Source of the DNA: Anagrus nilaparvatae
Taxonomy: Eukaryota > Arthropoda > Insecta > Hymenoptera > Mymaridae
DNA: 64,000 nucleotides
Assembly: GCA_022575985.1 (NCBI GenBank)
Contig: JAKSXM010000132.1
Coordinates: forward strand, 4,526,001 to 4,590,000
Direction: 5' to 3'
In this document: positions 10,822 through 23,765 of the stretch, one piece after another
How the letters are laid out: every line of letters starts with the position of its first letter
Numbering within the stretch: the first letter of the stretch is position 1
Position numbers and translations under genes: made by a program
Notes under the pieces: model-generated
Told to the model about the DNA's origin: nothing
The model's input: only the letters and a program-made list of their open reading frames with translations
The model's database searches: none

Positions 10822-13800
10822 TTATTCTATTAGTTTATTTTGCCACTCTCTATCAGGCCTTATAAACTCTATTCCGTCACTTTCATCAGAACTTGAAATG
10901 TCATCTTCGTCGAAATAGGACGCTGCTTCACCGGTATTTTCTTGATAATCTAAAAAAAATTAATTAAGTTTTTTATTTTACAAATTAATATTAGTAAAAC
11001 CAAAAATGATTATAAACCTTTTACTGGACGTCTAAATATTTCTATTTCTTTTTCATCATCATCAAAGAATGAACTTCCATCTCTTAACAAACTAAAAGCG
11101 TAAGGTCTTCTACTTTCCCAGTCTTTGTTTCTTTTTTCTTGGCATTTTAAAATTACTAATATTATAAAAGCTATTCCTAATAATAAAGCTGTCCCTGTGT
11201 TTTAAAATATTGAAGTAGAAAATATTAAGCATCCAAAATTATAAATAGACTTTGATGTATCTTACCTATTAAGATAACAAATACTGTTCTTTTCATACCC
11301 ATTACATTTTCATCTTCTTTCATTGGAATAATATACTTGGTAAGGCTCCCAGTCATAGAGTTATCTATAATTTTTGTTGTTTTTATAAAATTTTTAGCCT
11401 CGATTGTAACTTTATGTTTTCCAGGAGGTATTAAAATCCAATAAGCTCCGTTGTCATGAGTTTCAATTCTATGAACAGAGTCATCGTATGATATAATAGC
11501 ATTAGGTATAGCATGATGATTTTCATCAACTATGTAGCCAGATACTCCTTTGATAACTTCGTTTATTAAACTTAAAAAGTTATTTTTGTTATTTTCCCAA
11601 ATCTTATCTGAATTGTCATTGTTACAGCAAGTAACATAGACATCCATTCCAAGAGTACTTGTTTTTAAATATAAGTAATCAATGAGAGAATTTTTTTTAT
11701 TTACATTGGAACTACCATTTATTATACCAGTTGATTTATCATTACACTGGGCATTTGGAACCTCCAACTGATTTCTATGCAAATATGTAGTAGCAAGATG
11801 CTTTAAAACAACTTCATCTTGGTTAATATAACTATCATTTTTACTCTTACTGTATTTTTGTACAAATGGTATTTCTACATGCATTGATCCGCTAGCTAAA
11901 TTTATCGCTAAAATAGTTTTAATTTTTTTTATCCAATTCATTACTACTTTTGAATTGACATTGTAATTTAATTTATCTTCTTCAATTGGAAATTCAAGAT
12001 TATCTTTAGTAAGGTAAGAGCAAGTAATCGTTTGATTCATATCTGGATTGAGATTTGGTGCAATATAAATTGAAATATTGTTAACATAATTTGTTACCAG
12101 TAAATCATTCCTATAATTTGACAAAAGAAAAGAAGCTAAATTGATAAGAACTTTTGATGTAACTGGGCTTCCTTGATAAATTCCTGCAGTAAAAAGTATG
12201 GAAGGTTGTCCTCTAGAGAGGACAACTTCATTTTCAGAATGTATCTGGAGAGCCATAATTTTGCTTCCTTTTTTTGTATAACCCACATTGTGCATTGTTG
12301 TAATTTTAGGATATTTCCCATTTAATTTTTCCAGCTCATCATTAACAGAAAAGTCTGTAATGTTTTTATTTGGGATAAAATTTTTAAACTGGTACCCTGA
12401 ATTATCTTTATCTAGTATCACATTAATGTCAGTAATTTCATCAGCTTTAACATTAACTGACACTGAGTTTTCAATGTAACCATCGCATCTAAATGAAACT
12501 ACATAATCACCGGGAGGTAAAATGGCCTTAAAATATGCCATGTTTTGAGATACTTTATACATAGTCAAACCTATTTTTACTTGAGTGTTTCGAAGCGGTT
12601 CTCCTTCTCTGTTTTTAACTAAAGCTCGAATACCGGTGGTAATATTTTGAATAAGTTCTAACATATGATGTAAATTTTTTCTCCAAATAATTGGTATTTG
12701 TTTAGCTTCTGGATATTTACAGCAGGATAAAGATAAACTTAACTATGGAAAAAGCAAGAAAATTAAAAAAAAATTTTTTGCTTCTCTTATTTCACTTATT
12801 TAACTTACCACAGGAATCTTGTAAACTTTATTTATATAATCTTGAACTTTTTCTATTTCATTGTTCTGTTGATCACATGATTCTCTACCAACATCATTTT
12901 CATAACTCAAAGCAAAGTTTTTGAATATATCAACATTGTTTACAGAGTAACTAAAATTTAATTAGTAAAATTATTTGTTTAAACATTTTTTTTCAATAAA
13001 AATTAAACTTACCTTGCTTTAATTCCGTTACCTCCGCCAAATAAAATAATAGCATCATAGCCTTCAGTTCTTAGCATATTTTCTAAAGCACTAGTAATAA
13101 TATCCAGCTGACCTTGCTTTTTATTTGATGTATACAATTTTTTACCCACTTCGTCAGCTACTGTAGGATTACAATTATCTGGTATTTTTTCAAAATCTGG
13201 ATCAATCCCAGGAAGGAAATGAAATACAGTTCTATCTAATATCTTTTTAAACAAAGGGACTCCAAGATTACTAGCTTCTAATATATGACGAGCTAATCTT
13301 AAAAGAATTTCTCTGCCTATCGGTTGTGATGCAAATATTCCACCAAAAAGTCCAATGTGAAATTTATTTTCCTCAGGTGCACCCATCTATTAATTTAAAA
13401 AAAAAAACCATTTTATAAAACATAAAATAAATCAATGAATATTTTAAATAATAAATTTATTTACATCATTGGTAATTTTTAAAGAATGAATGGCCATACT
13501 GATAGGAGAATCATTAGCTTTAAATACTGCAGTATTAGTTTTATTGTTCTCTAAACGGGCAAAGGCACTACTTAATTTTGAGTTAGATAGGTAAACTGAT
13601 GCTAAATTAGAAGTTATAGCAAAATCATATGCATCTGACCTAAAAAATTAATTGCTTTAATTTTTTTCATTCATAAATTTATTTTTTAAATAAAAAAAAA
13701 AAAAAAAAAATCATTTTTTACCAATGTGATGGATCATCTCTCATCAATGTAAAATCAATTGTAATTGTTCCACTACTTTCAGGAATATCAATTATTTGAG

Positions 13801-16800
13801 ACACCGATTCAAGGCCAATTGCACTCGCAGTTATTTTGTATTTTCCTGGTTTTAAAATTCGCCAATAATCACCTTCAGTGCTAGTGTAAACATCATGATC
13901 TCTACCTTCTACTGAAATTTTTGCATGAGAAACAGCGCCTCCGATTGAAGAATGTACCATTCCATGTACTCCTTTTCTTGCCTAAAATAAAATGAAAATT
14001 AAAATAACTTGAAAACTATTATTGTTAAATAAAATTTACCAATTCTATGAATTGAAGAAGGGGTTCTTTGTTATCAAGCCAGAATTGTTTTAATTCATCA
14101 GCTTCTGGATACTTTTTGCAGCCTACTTCAATTGTTATTTCAAAAGCATTGCTGTGGACATAATTGTAATCTTGCATACCACCTACTACAGGATACCATG
14201 CTCCACCATTAGTGATTCCTCCTGGAAAGCTTTCAGACAAAAGATCTTTCACTCCTCTTTCCGAAGGACATGGTTGTCCCAAATGCATAGTTGGATGAGC
14301 ATTTGAATAAGTTTGAGCAATCATTTTAAATACATCATCATCCGTAGTTGGATTTGGATGAGGATTTTGATTACCTATGTAAGAAGGCGAATCATCATAA
14401 GGATAATTTGCAACTAAAGCTCCTCCATGAATATTTGCCGAGAGGACAAAAGGAATTTTCTTTATCCAATTCATTACTGCTTTAGTTTCAGGCTGTTGTA
14501 TAGCATTTTCCTAAAAAAAATTTTTTTAATCAGCATACATTTAATTTAAATGGTGAAGATAAAAGGATTACATTTGTAGTTTCATACTGATCAGGAAAAT
14601 TTCTATTTAGATCCGTATTATTACTATTTTCTCGACCAATAATACCAGAATAATCTCCTACAATAGATTTCTCGTAACCATCTGGATTCATGCTAGGCAT
14701 TATATGAATTCTATTAGAATTAAGTATTTTTGTTACTCTTGAATCCGAATCGTAATTTTCACAAAGATATTTAATAAGTAGTAAAAGAATTTCTCTTCCG
14801 ACAACTTCGTTACCATGCATGTTACCAATTAATTTTATTTCTGGCTTATTCGGATTATGTTTCCCTGGATTGTTAGTTATTTCAAGAACATAGAGTTCTC
14901 TACCCTCCACTGATTTTCCTATGCTATAAAGCTTTGTGAGACTAGGATAATTTCCATTTATATCTTTTAAAAATCTTTCCATTTCTATATAATTATGATG
15001 TGTATAATTATTTAAATTTTGAAAAAAACCATCTTCGTCTTGAGTCTTTATGATCCGCTTAAGTTTTCCTTTAGTTTTTTTTTTAGTTTGAAAAAAAGGT
15101 GAAAAAATAAAAATGGAGATTTAAAATAAATTAAAATTAAAAAATGAAAAACACAAGGTACAGAGAAAAAAAAAAAAAAAAAAAAAAAAAAATAAAAACT
15201 GTTGTTGGAATAAGGAAAAAATAAATGAAATTAAGAAATAAAATTTACAGAGAGCAAACAAAAAAATGTTTTTTTTATTCTTAAATTTCATTAAGTACAT
15301 TTATACACAATTTATTTACTTTCTAAAAATTCATACATCAAAACAATTAAATTAACTATATATAAATTTTAGTATTAATTGTTCTCTTTGCTTTTTAAAA
15401 ATTTAATTAAATAAAATAAGACATTTTACGAAAAAACACTAATAATAAAATATATTTTAAATTAAAAAAAAAAAAAACAAGTACATTACAAATAAATGCT
15501 ATCAAGAAAATGAAGCAGTTTATATTTCTGAGATTATTCATTTAGAAAGTTTTTATTATATTATTTTGATTCTGCAGATATCTCAAAATTAATTGATTCA
15601 AAAAATAGATGGACTTTTATAAAATTTTTTTTTCACACTTTACATATTTTCTTCATCTATTTACAAAAAATAAATGTTTTTAAGTTTTCAGTTCTGTGTC
15701 AAAAATATTTTTTTTTGTTTTTAGGCTAATGAGATTCTCTATACCTTGTGTTTTTTTTTTATTTTCACATTTTTTAACGTTAAAAAGGAACTAGAATTTT
15801 TAAAGTTAACAACTATAAAATATTTGAGATTCATAAATTATATAAATAGAAAATTTTAAATTTTTTAAAACTTATATTGAAATTTTGATCATATATTTGT
15901 TTAAAAAAATTAAATGTAACACATAAATTATTAACGGTGTCTGGATGTATACCCATATAAGATATATTTAAATATAATTATTATTCACATTTAATATTAC
16001 TGATCGTACACTGGGATAAATCTATCTGGTGCGAATCGATTGATAAATGGTGACACTTCAAAATAATAATTTTCAAAATTACCTTGTGGTTCTTGATGAT
16101 GTTGTTGTTTGTTCAATGTAAAGTTAACTATTTCCGCTGGGCCTTTTGGTACTGTTACCTTTATTGGTTCACTTGGTGCATATCTATGAAAGTACAGATA
16201 ATTTAGATAAAAAGCTATTCAATTATTAGTTATAATTTTTTTTAATTACCCCCAAGCAGCTGCATAAACGGTATATGTTCCTGGTAGGAGAAGACGCCAA
16301 TATTCTCCTCGATTTGAACTGGTTATATTTTTATTGATTCCAACAACAACAATATTTGCATCTTGAATTGGTTCACCTGTTTCACTATCAGTTACAAGTC
16401 CTTTAATTCCTATATGTGCTTGTTCCAAGTATTTGAGAAGGGATTCTTTGTTCTGACTCCAATATCTTTGTAAAAATGAGCCAAACGGATATTTACAACA
16501 ACTTAATTCAAAAGTTACTTCAAAAGCATTTGATCGAGCATAATTAAAATCTTGCATTCCACCTTGTACTTTATACCTTTGGTAAATAATTTATAAATTA
16601 AAAACTGCTGTTTAAATTATAAATTTTTCAAAATTGATAATTACCAATAGGCACCATTAGTGATTCCTCTATTAAAATTTTCATGAGCACAAGCATTTCC
16701 GCTTCTCATAGCTGGATTGTTATCTGCATAAACGTGAGCCAAATGTTTAAAGAATTTATCATCTGGAGATTTGCTTTCTTGACAACATTCTTGAGCAATT

Positions 16801-17630
16801 CTAATAAGAAATAATTTTTGAAAAAAGTATCAAACAAATTTATAAAATAAGCTAATTAGATGGGTTTTTAATTTCTTACCCAGAATCATAAGGATAACTA
16901 GCTACTAAAGCACCTCCATGAAAATTAGCAGATAAAACAAAAGGGTGAGAAACAATCCATTTCATCATAGAAATTGTTTCGTCTTGTCTTCCTTCTATTA
17001 ATTTACCTCCTTTAACTCGATTAAATCTAGGATCAAATTGATCAGGGAAATCTCTGTTAAGATCAACTGAATTAGCATTTTCTCGACCAGTATAATTCAC
17101 TAAAGAACTACATTGACCTTCCTAAAATTTATAAAATTTTTTTATATTAAAGAAATGGGTTAAAAAGAAATTTATGTAATGATTACCTTAGATTTTTCAA
17201 AGCCATCTGGGTTTAAGGATGGCATAATGAAAATATCAGTGTTATTAACAAGCCTTGTAACCCTTGGATCCTTTCCATAATTATAGAGTAAATACTTTGC
17301 TAAATAAATCATAAGTTCTCGACCAACAGGTTCATCTCCATGCATATTGGCAACATATTTTACCATTGGTTCTCCCAATTTTCTTTCTTGGACATTTTCA
17401 CTGATTTCAAGTACTAAAAGCTCTCTACCTTCGACAGATTTACCAATTGAATGAACTTTAGCTAAAGTTGGAAATTGTTGTTCAAGTTGCTGAAAAAGCT
17501 GTGTTAATTCTTTATAATGAGTGTAATACTGCGTAATAAAATCCTCGTTTGTATTCGACGTTGATCTCAAAGAATAAGCGTTTATTGTGTAAATAATTGC
17601 AAAAAATGAAAAAATAGCAAATTTAGCCAT
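10822..17630 (-). CDS. CPD: carboxypeptidase D (silver), four carboxypeptidase-like domains, membrane-anchored
   Basis: Fourteen exons join in frame to 1656 aa: 17630-17187, 17121-16880, 16800-16645, 16576-16250, 16183-16083, 15068-14572, 14510-14040, 13981-13722, 13639-13465, 13386-13013, 12950-12809, 12742-11266, 11194-11018, 10949-10822. A signal peptide opens the protein. Domain 1 has all M14 zinc/catalytic residues: [33 protein letters not shown] and the glutamate in FELSCCKYP. Domain 2 likewise: [42 protein letters not shown]. Domain 3 has lost the zinc ligands ([12 protein letters not shown]). A fourth degenerate domain follows ([12 protein letters not shown] where the zinc motif should be). 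Each domain ends in a transthyretin-like segment. One membrane helix (near [20 protein letters not shown]) and an acidic cytosolic tail complete it. The enzyme trims C-terminal Lys/Arg from peptides in the Golgi and secretory pathway. Vertebrate and Drosophila CPD are described with three domains. Confidence 0.93.
15069..15996 (-). other. CPD intron / 3' UTR of short isoform, with long poly-A run
   Basis: This is intron for the long CPD transcript and probable 3' UTR for the short one. It contains a run of about 30 A (around 15169-15192) and otherwise only AT-rich sequence. Confidence 0.5.
15997..16183 (-). CDS. CPD: alternative last exon giving a single-domain CPD isoform
   Basis: The fifth CPD exon can splice at 16083 (donor CAAG|GTAATT) into domain 2. 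It can also be read through for 28 more codons to an in-frame TAA at 15999-15997, ending [16 protein letters not shown]. The added residues look protein-like and the frame stays open exactly to that stop. The result would be a 451-aa protein with signal peptide and active domain 1 only, without membrane anchor and hence probably secreted. Short one-domain forms of silver made by alternative splicing are known from Drosophila. No transcript evidence is available here. Confidence 0.65.
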
Positions 17631-18165
17631 ATTTTAGATGATTTTTTTTTTTATAATTTCAAATTAATCATCACTTATTTAATCTGCACATTCATTCGTT
17701 TCTTTTTTCCTTGTATTATTTTTCCAGCATCCTGATTTTTAACTGCGTAATTTAATGCTTCACTTTATCCTTAAAAAATTCCACGGATAAACTTAGATGT
17801 TCTAATTTTAATTCTTCATATGGTTTGGTTCGGCTTTGTAGTTATTTTTTCTTTCCCTCTTATTGCGGGGATATGTCTTTGATGACGTTCATTAATAAAT
17901 AGTGGAGAAGGAGAAACTAACCTAACCTTTATTTATTTTTCATACTTTCACCCCGTTCTTTCACCATTGTTTTTTGATTTTCAATAATCTACGTCATTTT
18001 TCACTCCCACGCAAAAAGTTATTGATTAAAAATTAATGCAAAAAATAATATGTAAATATATATACCCATTAAAAAGAAAATTAGAATAAATAAATTGTTG
18101 CTCCTAACGCGAAAATTTGAAAAATTATGGGTAAATTTTATAAATAAAGAAAGAATTAAAACTTT
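17631..18165. promoter_or_regulatory. CPD: upstream region of CPD
   Basis: CPD starts leftward at 17630 and RTEL1 rightward at 19167. The 1.5 kb between them holds both upstream regions and the MITE at 18170-18760. Around 17820-18010 the sequence is less AT-rich (including GGTTTGGTTCGGCTTTG and CACTCCCACGC), so a promoter there is plausible. No specific site is claimed. Confidence 0.35.
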
Positions 18166-18169
18166 TTAA

Positions 18170-18760
18170 GGTCTTACGTACGTCCGAATCAAAATGCAAA
18201 AAAAAAGCTAAAACTTGGAGAAAGTGAAGTAAATATAATTTAATTTTACACGTATTTTTTTTTTTTATAATTGACCGCACAGTTTTTGAGTAAATAAATA
18301 AACAAACAAAAAATTAACACAGGCTCTTATGGGGAATTTAAAAAAATGAAAAAAAAGCATTTAAAATACAAAACTTAGATATTTTTTTTTATGAGTTGAT
18401 AAATAATGTCCTAATAAATAAAAAGAGACCTTAAAATTTACAATCGACCGTCATTTTTTATGGTTTTACTTAAAAAAATGTTAAAAAATGAACGTTTATT
18501 CTGCTATTGAGGTAGACTCATTTATTATATTTTTTATATTTTTTTATTTATTTGTAAATAATTAAATAATATTGTTTAAATAATAAATAATTTATTTAAT
18601 GCCAAAATAAAGTTAATAAAATTCATTTTTAAGCTTTGAATAGTAATAATTAAGTAATATTGAAAAAACTTTTTTATTTATTTGAAGTTGCAATCCTTAC
18701 TTTTATACGTGTGTAAGACAAAGATGCCGATAGGTAAAATTCCTGACGTACGTAAGACCT
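18170..18760. mobile_element. 591-bp MITE flanked by TTAA
   Basis: The element begins GGTCTTACGTACGTC and ends with its perfect reverse complement, GACGTACGTAAGACC. It is bounded on each side by TTAA (18166-18169 and 18761-18764). Duplicated TTAA is the hallmark of piggyBac-type insertion, but the terminal bases are not the classical piggyBac ones. There is no coding frame, so it is non-autonomous. It sits in the shared upstream space of CPD and RTEL1. Confidence 0.8.
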
Positions 18761-19166
18761 TAAACTTGTAAAAAAAAAAAAAAAACATTTGCTCCAGATC
18801 ACTCCAGATCTAGAAAGTAGAAAGTACCAATAAAATTCAGAATAATCTTTAATGTTAATACAACTTACATTTTTAGAAAGTTATTAGGTCTTTAAATTTA
18901 TATTACTTAATTTATAGTTAACTAATTAATTACAGGCTTATAATATTTTTTTTCAATATATTTTTTTTTAGTATTCAGACGCCTAAAACAAATTGCAGTT
19001 TCAAATTTTTGCGCATTTTTTCTCCTCTCGATTACTCTCGAAATCTTCGATAATTTCGTTTCGCGGGAAAGCAGACGATTTATTATGAAGTAAATATCTC
19101 TCGAGTTTTTTTACTTCGAAATGTTTCACAAAATATTTCTGTAAATTAATTTTAGAATCACTAAAT

Positions 19167-22100
19167 ATGTCTGAAATTACAATCCGAGGAGTAGATATAA
19201 GTTTTCCATTCAAACCTTATAAAGTTCAAGAAGATTATATGCACAAAGTTATTGAGTGTTTGCAAGGTGGAAAACATGGTGTATTAGAGTCTCCAACAGG
19301 TAATCAGAAACTCTCTTGAAAATAAATTAATAAAAAATATTAAAAATTATTATTTTTGTTTAGGCACAGGAAAAACCTTAAGTTTATTATGCTCGTCATT
19401 AGGGTGGCTATCAGTCAAAAAAGCACAGTTTCAAGCTCAAGAGGCAAATAATGAACCAAAAGGAAAACTTGTTCATGAAATTTATGATAAGTTAGACAAA
19501 GCAGTTGGTGAAACATTTGGCACCTCGAGTACTTTTGCCAAATCTTTACCTCAAATCATTTATGCTTCAAGAACTCATTCTCAGCTTTCTCAAGCTATAT
19601 CGGAATTAAAAAGAACAAGTTATAGAAATGTAGCAGTAGCTGTACTTGGTTCGAGAGATCAATTATGTATACATCCTCAAGTTATGAAAGAACAAAATTC
19701 TTCAAATAAAATTCATATGTGTCAAGCTAAAGTCCAAGCTCGAACTTGTCATTACTATAATAATGTTGAGCAGAGGTAAGCAGAGTTGCTTTTGAATAAT
19801 AAGTTTAAAATAAAAATAAGTTAAAAAAATACTTTAATTTTGAAGGAAAGAGGATCCTGTTTTTCGTGAAACAATTATGGATATTGAAGATTTAGTAAAA
19901 TTTGGTAATAAATTACAATGTTGCCCATATTTTTTGTCAAGAGAATTAAAGCAAAAAGCTAACATAGTTTTTATGCCTTATAATTATATTTTGGATCCCA
20001 AAACAAGAAAATATCAAGGCATAGATTTAGAAAATAATGTTATTTTGTTAGATGAAGCACATAACGTTGAAAAAACATGTGAAGAAGCAGCATCTTTACA
20101 GGTATAATTATTGAATTTAAAATAATATAAAAGAATGTGATTTTAAATATTTTATTTTACTTTTTTAGATAAGTAGCACAGATATCGCAGTTTGTATTGA
20201 TGAAATATCAATGGTAATGAATGATATGGCTGTTTTAGAAAATCCAGAAGATTTTAAAGACTTTACAAAAGATGACTTATGTCTCTTGAAACCAATGTTT
20301 TTAGAATTTGAAAAAGCAATTGACAGTATTGAATTAATAAAGAAAGAGGAAGGTAGAACATTTCCTGGAGGATTTATTTTTGAATTGTTAGCAAAAGCAG
20401 AGGTTTAATATTTTAGACAAATAATTAAATACTTTTGAAATTATGTTCCTATTATTACTAATTATTTTTAGATAACTCAAGGTAGAGAACAGTTTGTGCT
20501 TGATAGACTTGATAAAATAATTGCTTACTTAACAACAGTCAGTACTTCGGCTTTCAATAAAAAAGGAAACGGGCTTCAAAAATTTTGTGATTTTTTACGC
20601 GTTGTATTTATTAAAGGATCAGCTGGATTAAAATATAAAGATAAAATAAAAGAATGTTATAAAGTTTATGTGCAAATTGAAGAACCAAAAAAAAGTTTTA
20701 AAAATGATGTCTGGGAAACAAAGAAAATGACTAAATCTGATGGAAAAGTTATTAGTTATTGGTGTTTTAGTCCAAGTTTTAGCATGCAACAGTTAGTAGA
20801 TCAAAAAATTCATTCTGTTATATTAACAAGTGGTACTTTATCTCCATTGAAACCTTATATTTCTGAACTTGGAATCCCGATTTCTATTGAGTTAGAAAAT
20901 CCTCATATCGTTACATCTGATCAAATTTGTGTTGGGGTACTAAGCCAAGGTCCTGATGGCCATTCTTTGAATTCTTCTTACAATACAAGGTTAATAGTTT
21001 GAAAAGTTAGATGAAAAAAAACACGAATAATCAATTAAATTTTTTTTTTTTAGGAATGATCCAAAATATATTTCATCTCTTGGTCAAACAATTTTTAATT
21101 TCAGTTGTCTTTTACCAGATGGTTTATTAATTTTTTTTCCTTCTTACCCGATTATGAAAAAGTGTCGAGAAGATTGGCAAAATTCTGGTATTTGGACCAA
21201 AATTGCAGAACGTAAGGTAAATGAGTTTAATAATTATTTTTACTTAAGATAATTTTAAAATAAAAAATTTGATTTAAAATTAGCCAATATATGTAGAACC
21301 TCAGACAAAAGAAAGCTTTCTTAACGTAATGAACGAGTATTATCAAAAGATTCAAGATCCAAATAACAGAGGAGCTATTTTTATGGCTGTTTGTCGAGGC
21401 AAAGTAAGCGAGGGATTAGATTTTGCAAATGCTAATGGTAGAGCAGTTTTGATAACTGGTTTACCTTACCCTCCATTAAAAGATCCAAGAGTAATGTTGA
21501 AACAACGGTATTTGGATGAAAATAAATTTTCAGGAAAAGAGGTATCTTCATAAAAAGTTATAATTTTGTTTGTGTAAGTTTATTTTAATAATTTAAATAT
21601 TTTTGTAAGAGTTTGACTGGTCAACAATGGTATCAACTTGAAGCTTCTAGGGCTGTGAATCAAGCAATTGGGCGAATAATTCGTCATAAAAATGATTATG
21701 GAGCTATAATATTATGTGATTGTCGATTTGATAATAATTCGTTTAAGCAACAGCTATCAGCATGGCTTCGTCCTTATATAAAAAAGTTTGATAATTTTGG
21801 AGTAGTTACTAGAACACTCAGAGAATTTTTTAAAAATGCGCATGAAAACGTAAGGAAAATCTAGTTTAATATAATGAATATATAATTAATTTTTATTTAT
21901 TTTAGCTACCTCAACCAGCATCCAATAAAAGTTCGATGGGTAACAGTGTATTTAACTTACCTCCTGCTCATCCAAGTTTTGAAAGCGGAAGTAGAAAAAT
22001 TATGAATAATAGTTCAAAAAGAAATGTGAATAAAATTGATAAGACTGATGATTTTGATTTAAATTCTTATTTAAAAGACTGTGATAATAATAAAAGTAAG

Positions 22101-22764
22101 GACCAAGATAAAAATTTAAAATCTAATGATTTTTCCTTATTATTCAATCGAAAAGAAAAAAATGTTGTAAATTTTAGTAATTGTAAATTAGATTCAAGTA
22201 GTAATATCTTAGTGCCAAAAACAAGTTGCACAGTAAAAGAGCCATTATTAAAAAAGAGAAAAATAAAAATTCAACCGGTTAAATTTTCAGAAGATAATGA
22301 AGTAGCGAGCTGTTCTTTTAAAGAGGAATCCTCAAAAGCAGACTCATCTGTAACGGATAAAAAAGAGTTAGGAAAAAATTACTTAAAAGAAGTGCGTATA
22401 CATTATATTTTATTTACAAATTAAATATAATAAATTTATCTATACATATTTATTTTGTTTACAAAAAAGGTTAAAAAATCATTATCAACAGAAGAATACA
22501 AAATTTTTCAAAATATGACAGTATCATATACAAAGAATGGAAATTTTGATGAATTGTATATTAACTTGGAAAATCTTTTTGTTACTGGAAATCAATTAAA
22601 ACATTTATTTTTAGGTATACCAATTAATGATTCATATATTTTTTTTAATTCAACTAATTTATTTACTTTTTGCAGGTTTTAAAAGTTTTTTAAAAAAAAA
22701 TCATAACTCTTTATTTGAAAAGCGAGTCGAAGAATTAGAAGCACTTAATGTTTGGCTGTCCTAA
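19167..22764 (+). CDS. RTEL1: RTEL1, regulator of telomere elongation helicase 1
   Basis: Eleven exons join in frame to 977 aa: 19167-19299, 19364-19775, 19846-20101, 20169-20402, 20472-20989, 21054-21216, 21284-21541, 21610-21849, 21906-22391, 22470-22614, 22676-22764. The start [20 protein letters not shown] is typical of RTEL1. Walker A is SPTGTGKT near residue 42 and the DEAH box is in LLDEAHNVE. Cysteines around DQLCIHP, HMCQAK, ARTCHYY and QCCPYF mark the iron-sulfur cluster. Helicase motifs V/VI appear as [13 protein letters not shown] and [16 protein letters not shown] basic, lysine-rich linker leads to a harmonin-N-like domain ([20 protein letters not shown]). RTEL1 unwinds D-loops and telomeric loops in the nucleus. 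No RING domain is seen. From 21268 on, the gene lies inside a segment that is duplicated at 30634. Confidence 0.95.
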
Positions 22765-23715
22765 TTATTGGGAATGTATATAACAATTAGTAAATAATGA
22801 TTTTTTTTTTAAATATATTTATGTATAACAATTTACTTATAACATATTTCTTTATTTATAATAAATTAATTAAAATAGAATAAAATATCGTATTATAAAT
22901 ATTTTTAATACGTAAATAAGACAAAAAAATGTCAATAAATCTATTTACAAAGTAAATTAAATTTTGCATTTTTTTTTTATCATATCGTAACAAACATTAT
23001 GCATTATTTTTTTCATTTTAACGACAATTAAAACTTATATTGTAAAAAATCCAAAGTAACTTACACGTTTAGGATTTTCATTTACAGTAAATATAGAGAA
23101 TATATACAATTGAAACAAGCATGTAAAACAAATTTTACTTTTTATTGTGCTTAATAAAAAAATATTAAGTTGGATATCTACTTGTTAACAAAGTGAAGAG
23201 AATTATTTTCATATTGAATAAAATTTGTAACATAGTTTATAAATATCTAGAGATATGAGGTGTTAATTTTTATTGAAAGAAAAGGTTTTAAGGCAACAGA
23301 TTATAAAAAATGCAATATAAATTATTTTGAAATACTTGAAGCTATAAATTTTTTTGGTAACGATATTAACTATTTTTTTATTTGTAATAATTTGACACTG
23401 CGAAATTTAATATTTTATTTTATACTAATACACCACCCTTTTAATAAAATTTATGATAATCAAACTATCGAGCGGATAATGATTGAAGTTTTGCACAAGA
23501 GGGTGTTTCGATATTTCTTGCTCTTACAAATTGTTCTTGATCACCAAAATTTCTTGCTTTCAAATATAATACTCTTAATATTTAAATTTATAAGAAATTT
23601 AAGGTGCTTTTATTAAATAAAAAACAAAAACTATACTTACGAACTATGATGTAAACTATAAACAGGATCAGATATGAAAAAACTACTCATCATTGTTAAA
23701 ACTATTAATAAAAGT
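21268..23715 (+). repeat. left copy of a 2.4-3.0-kb direct duplication
   Basis: This stretch matches 30634-33660 nearly base for base in the same orientation. It covers RTEL1 exons 7-11, the intergenic space, and pieces of DNAJB12/14 exons 8 and 6. The left copy lacks roughly 570 bp that the right copy has (about 32938-33506). Sparse substitutions and small indels separate the copies, so the event is not brand new. Both ends abut sequence of the central block or its host genes without shared long homology. Confidence 0.92.
23465..23715 (-). pseudogene. DNAJB12/14 3' exon fragments, internally deleted
   Basis: On the minus strand, 23558-23465 matches the last exon of the DNAJB12/14 gene at 32840-32952 ([20 protein letters not shown], same stop), but its 5' part is gone. 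23715-23641 matches the 3' part of the membrane-helix exon at 33586-33701, including its donor. The exon between them (33014-33177 in the intact gene) is deleted. The fragment belongs to the left duplicate and cannot make protein. Confidence 0.88.
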
Positions 23716-23765
23716 GTACACTATACAAAAGAAAACCCATACCCCTACAACGCCTCTTTTTTAGA

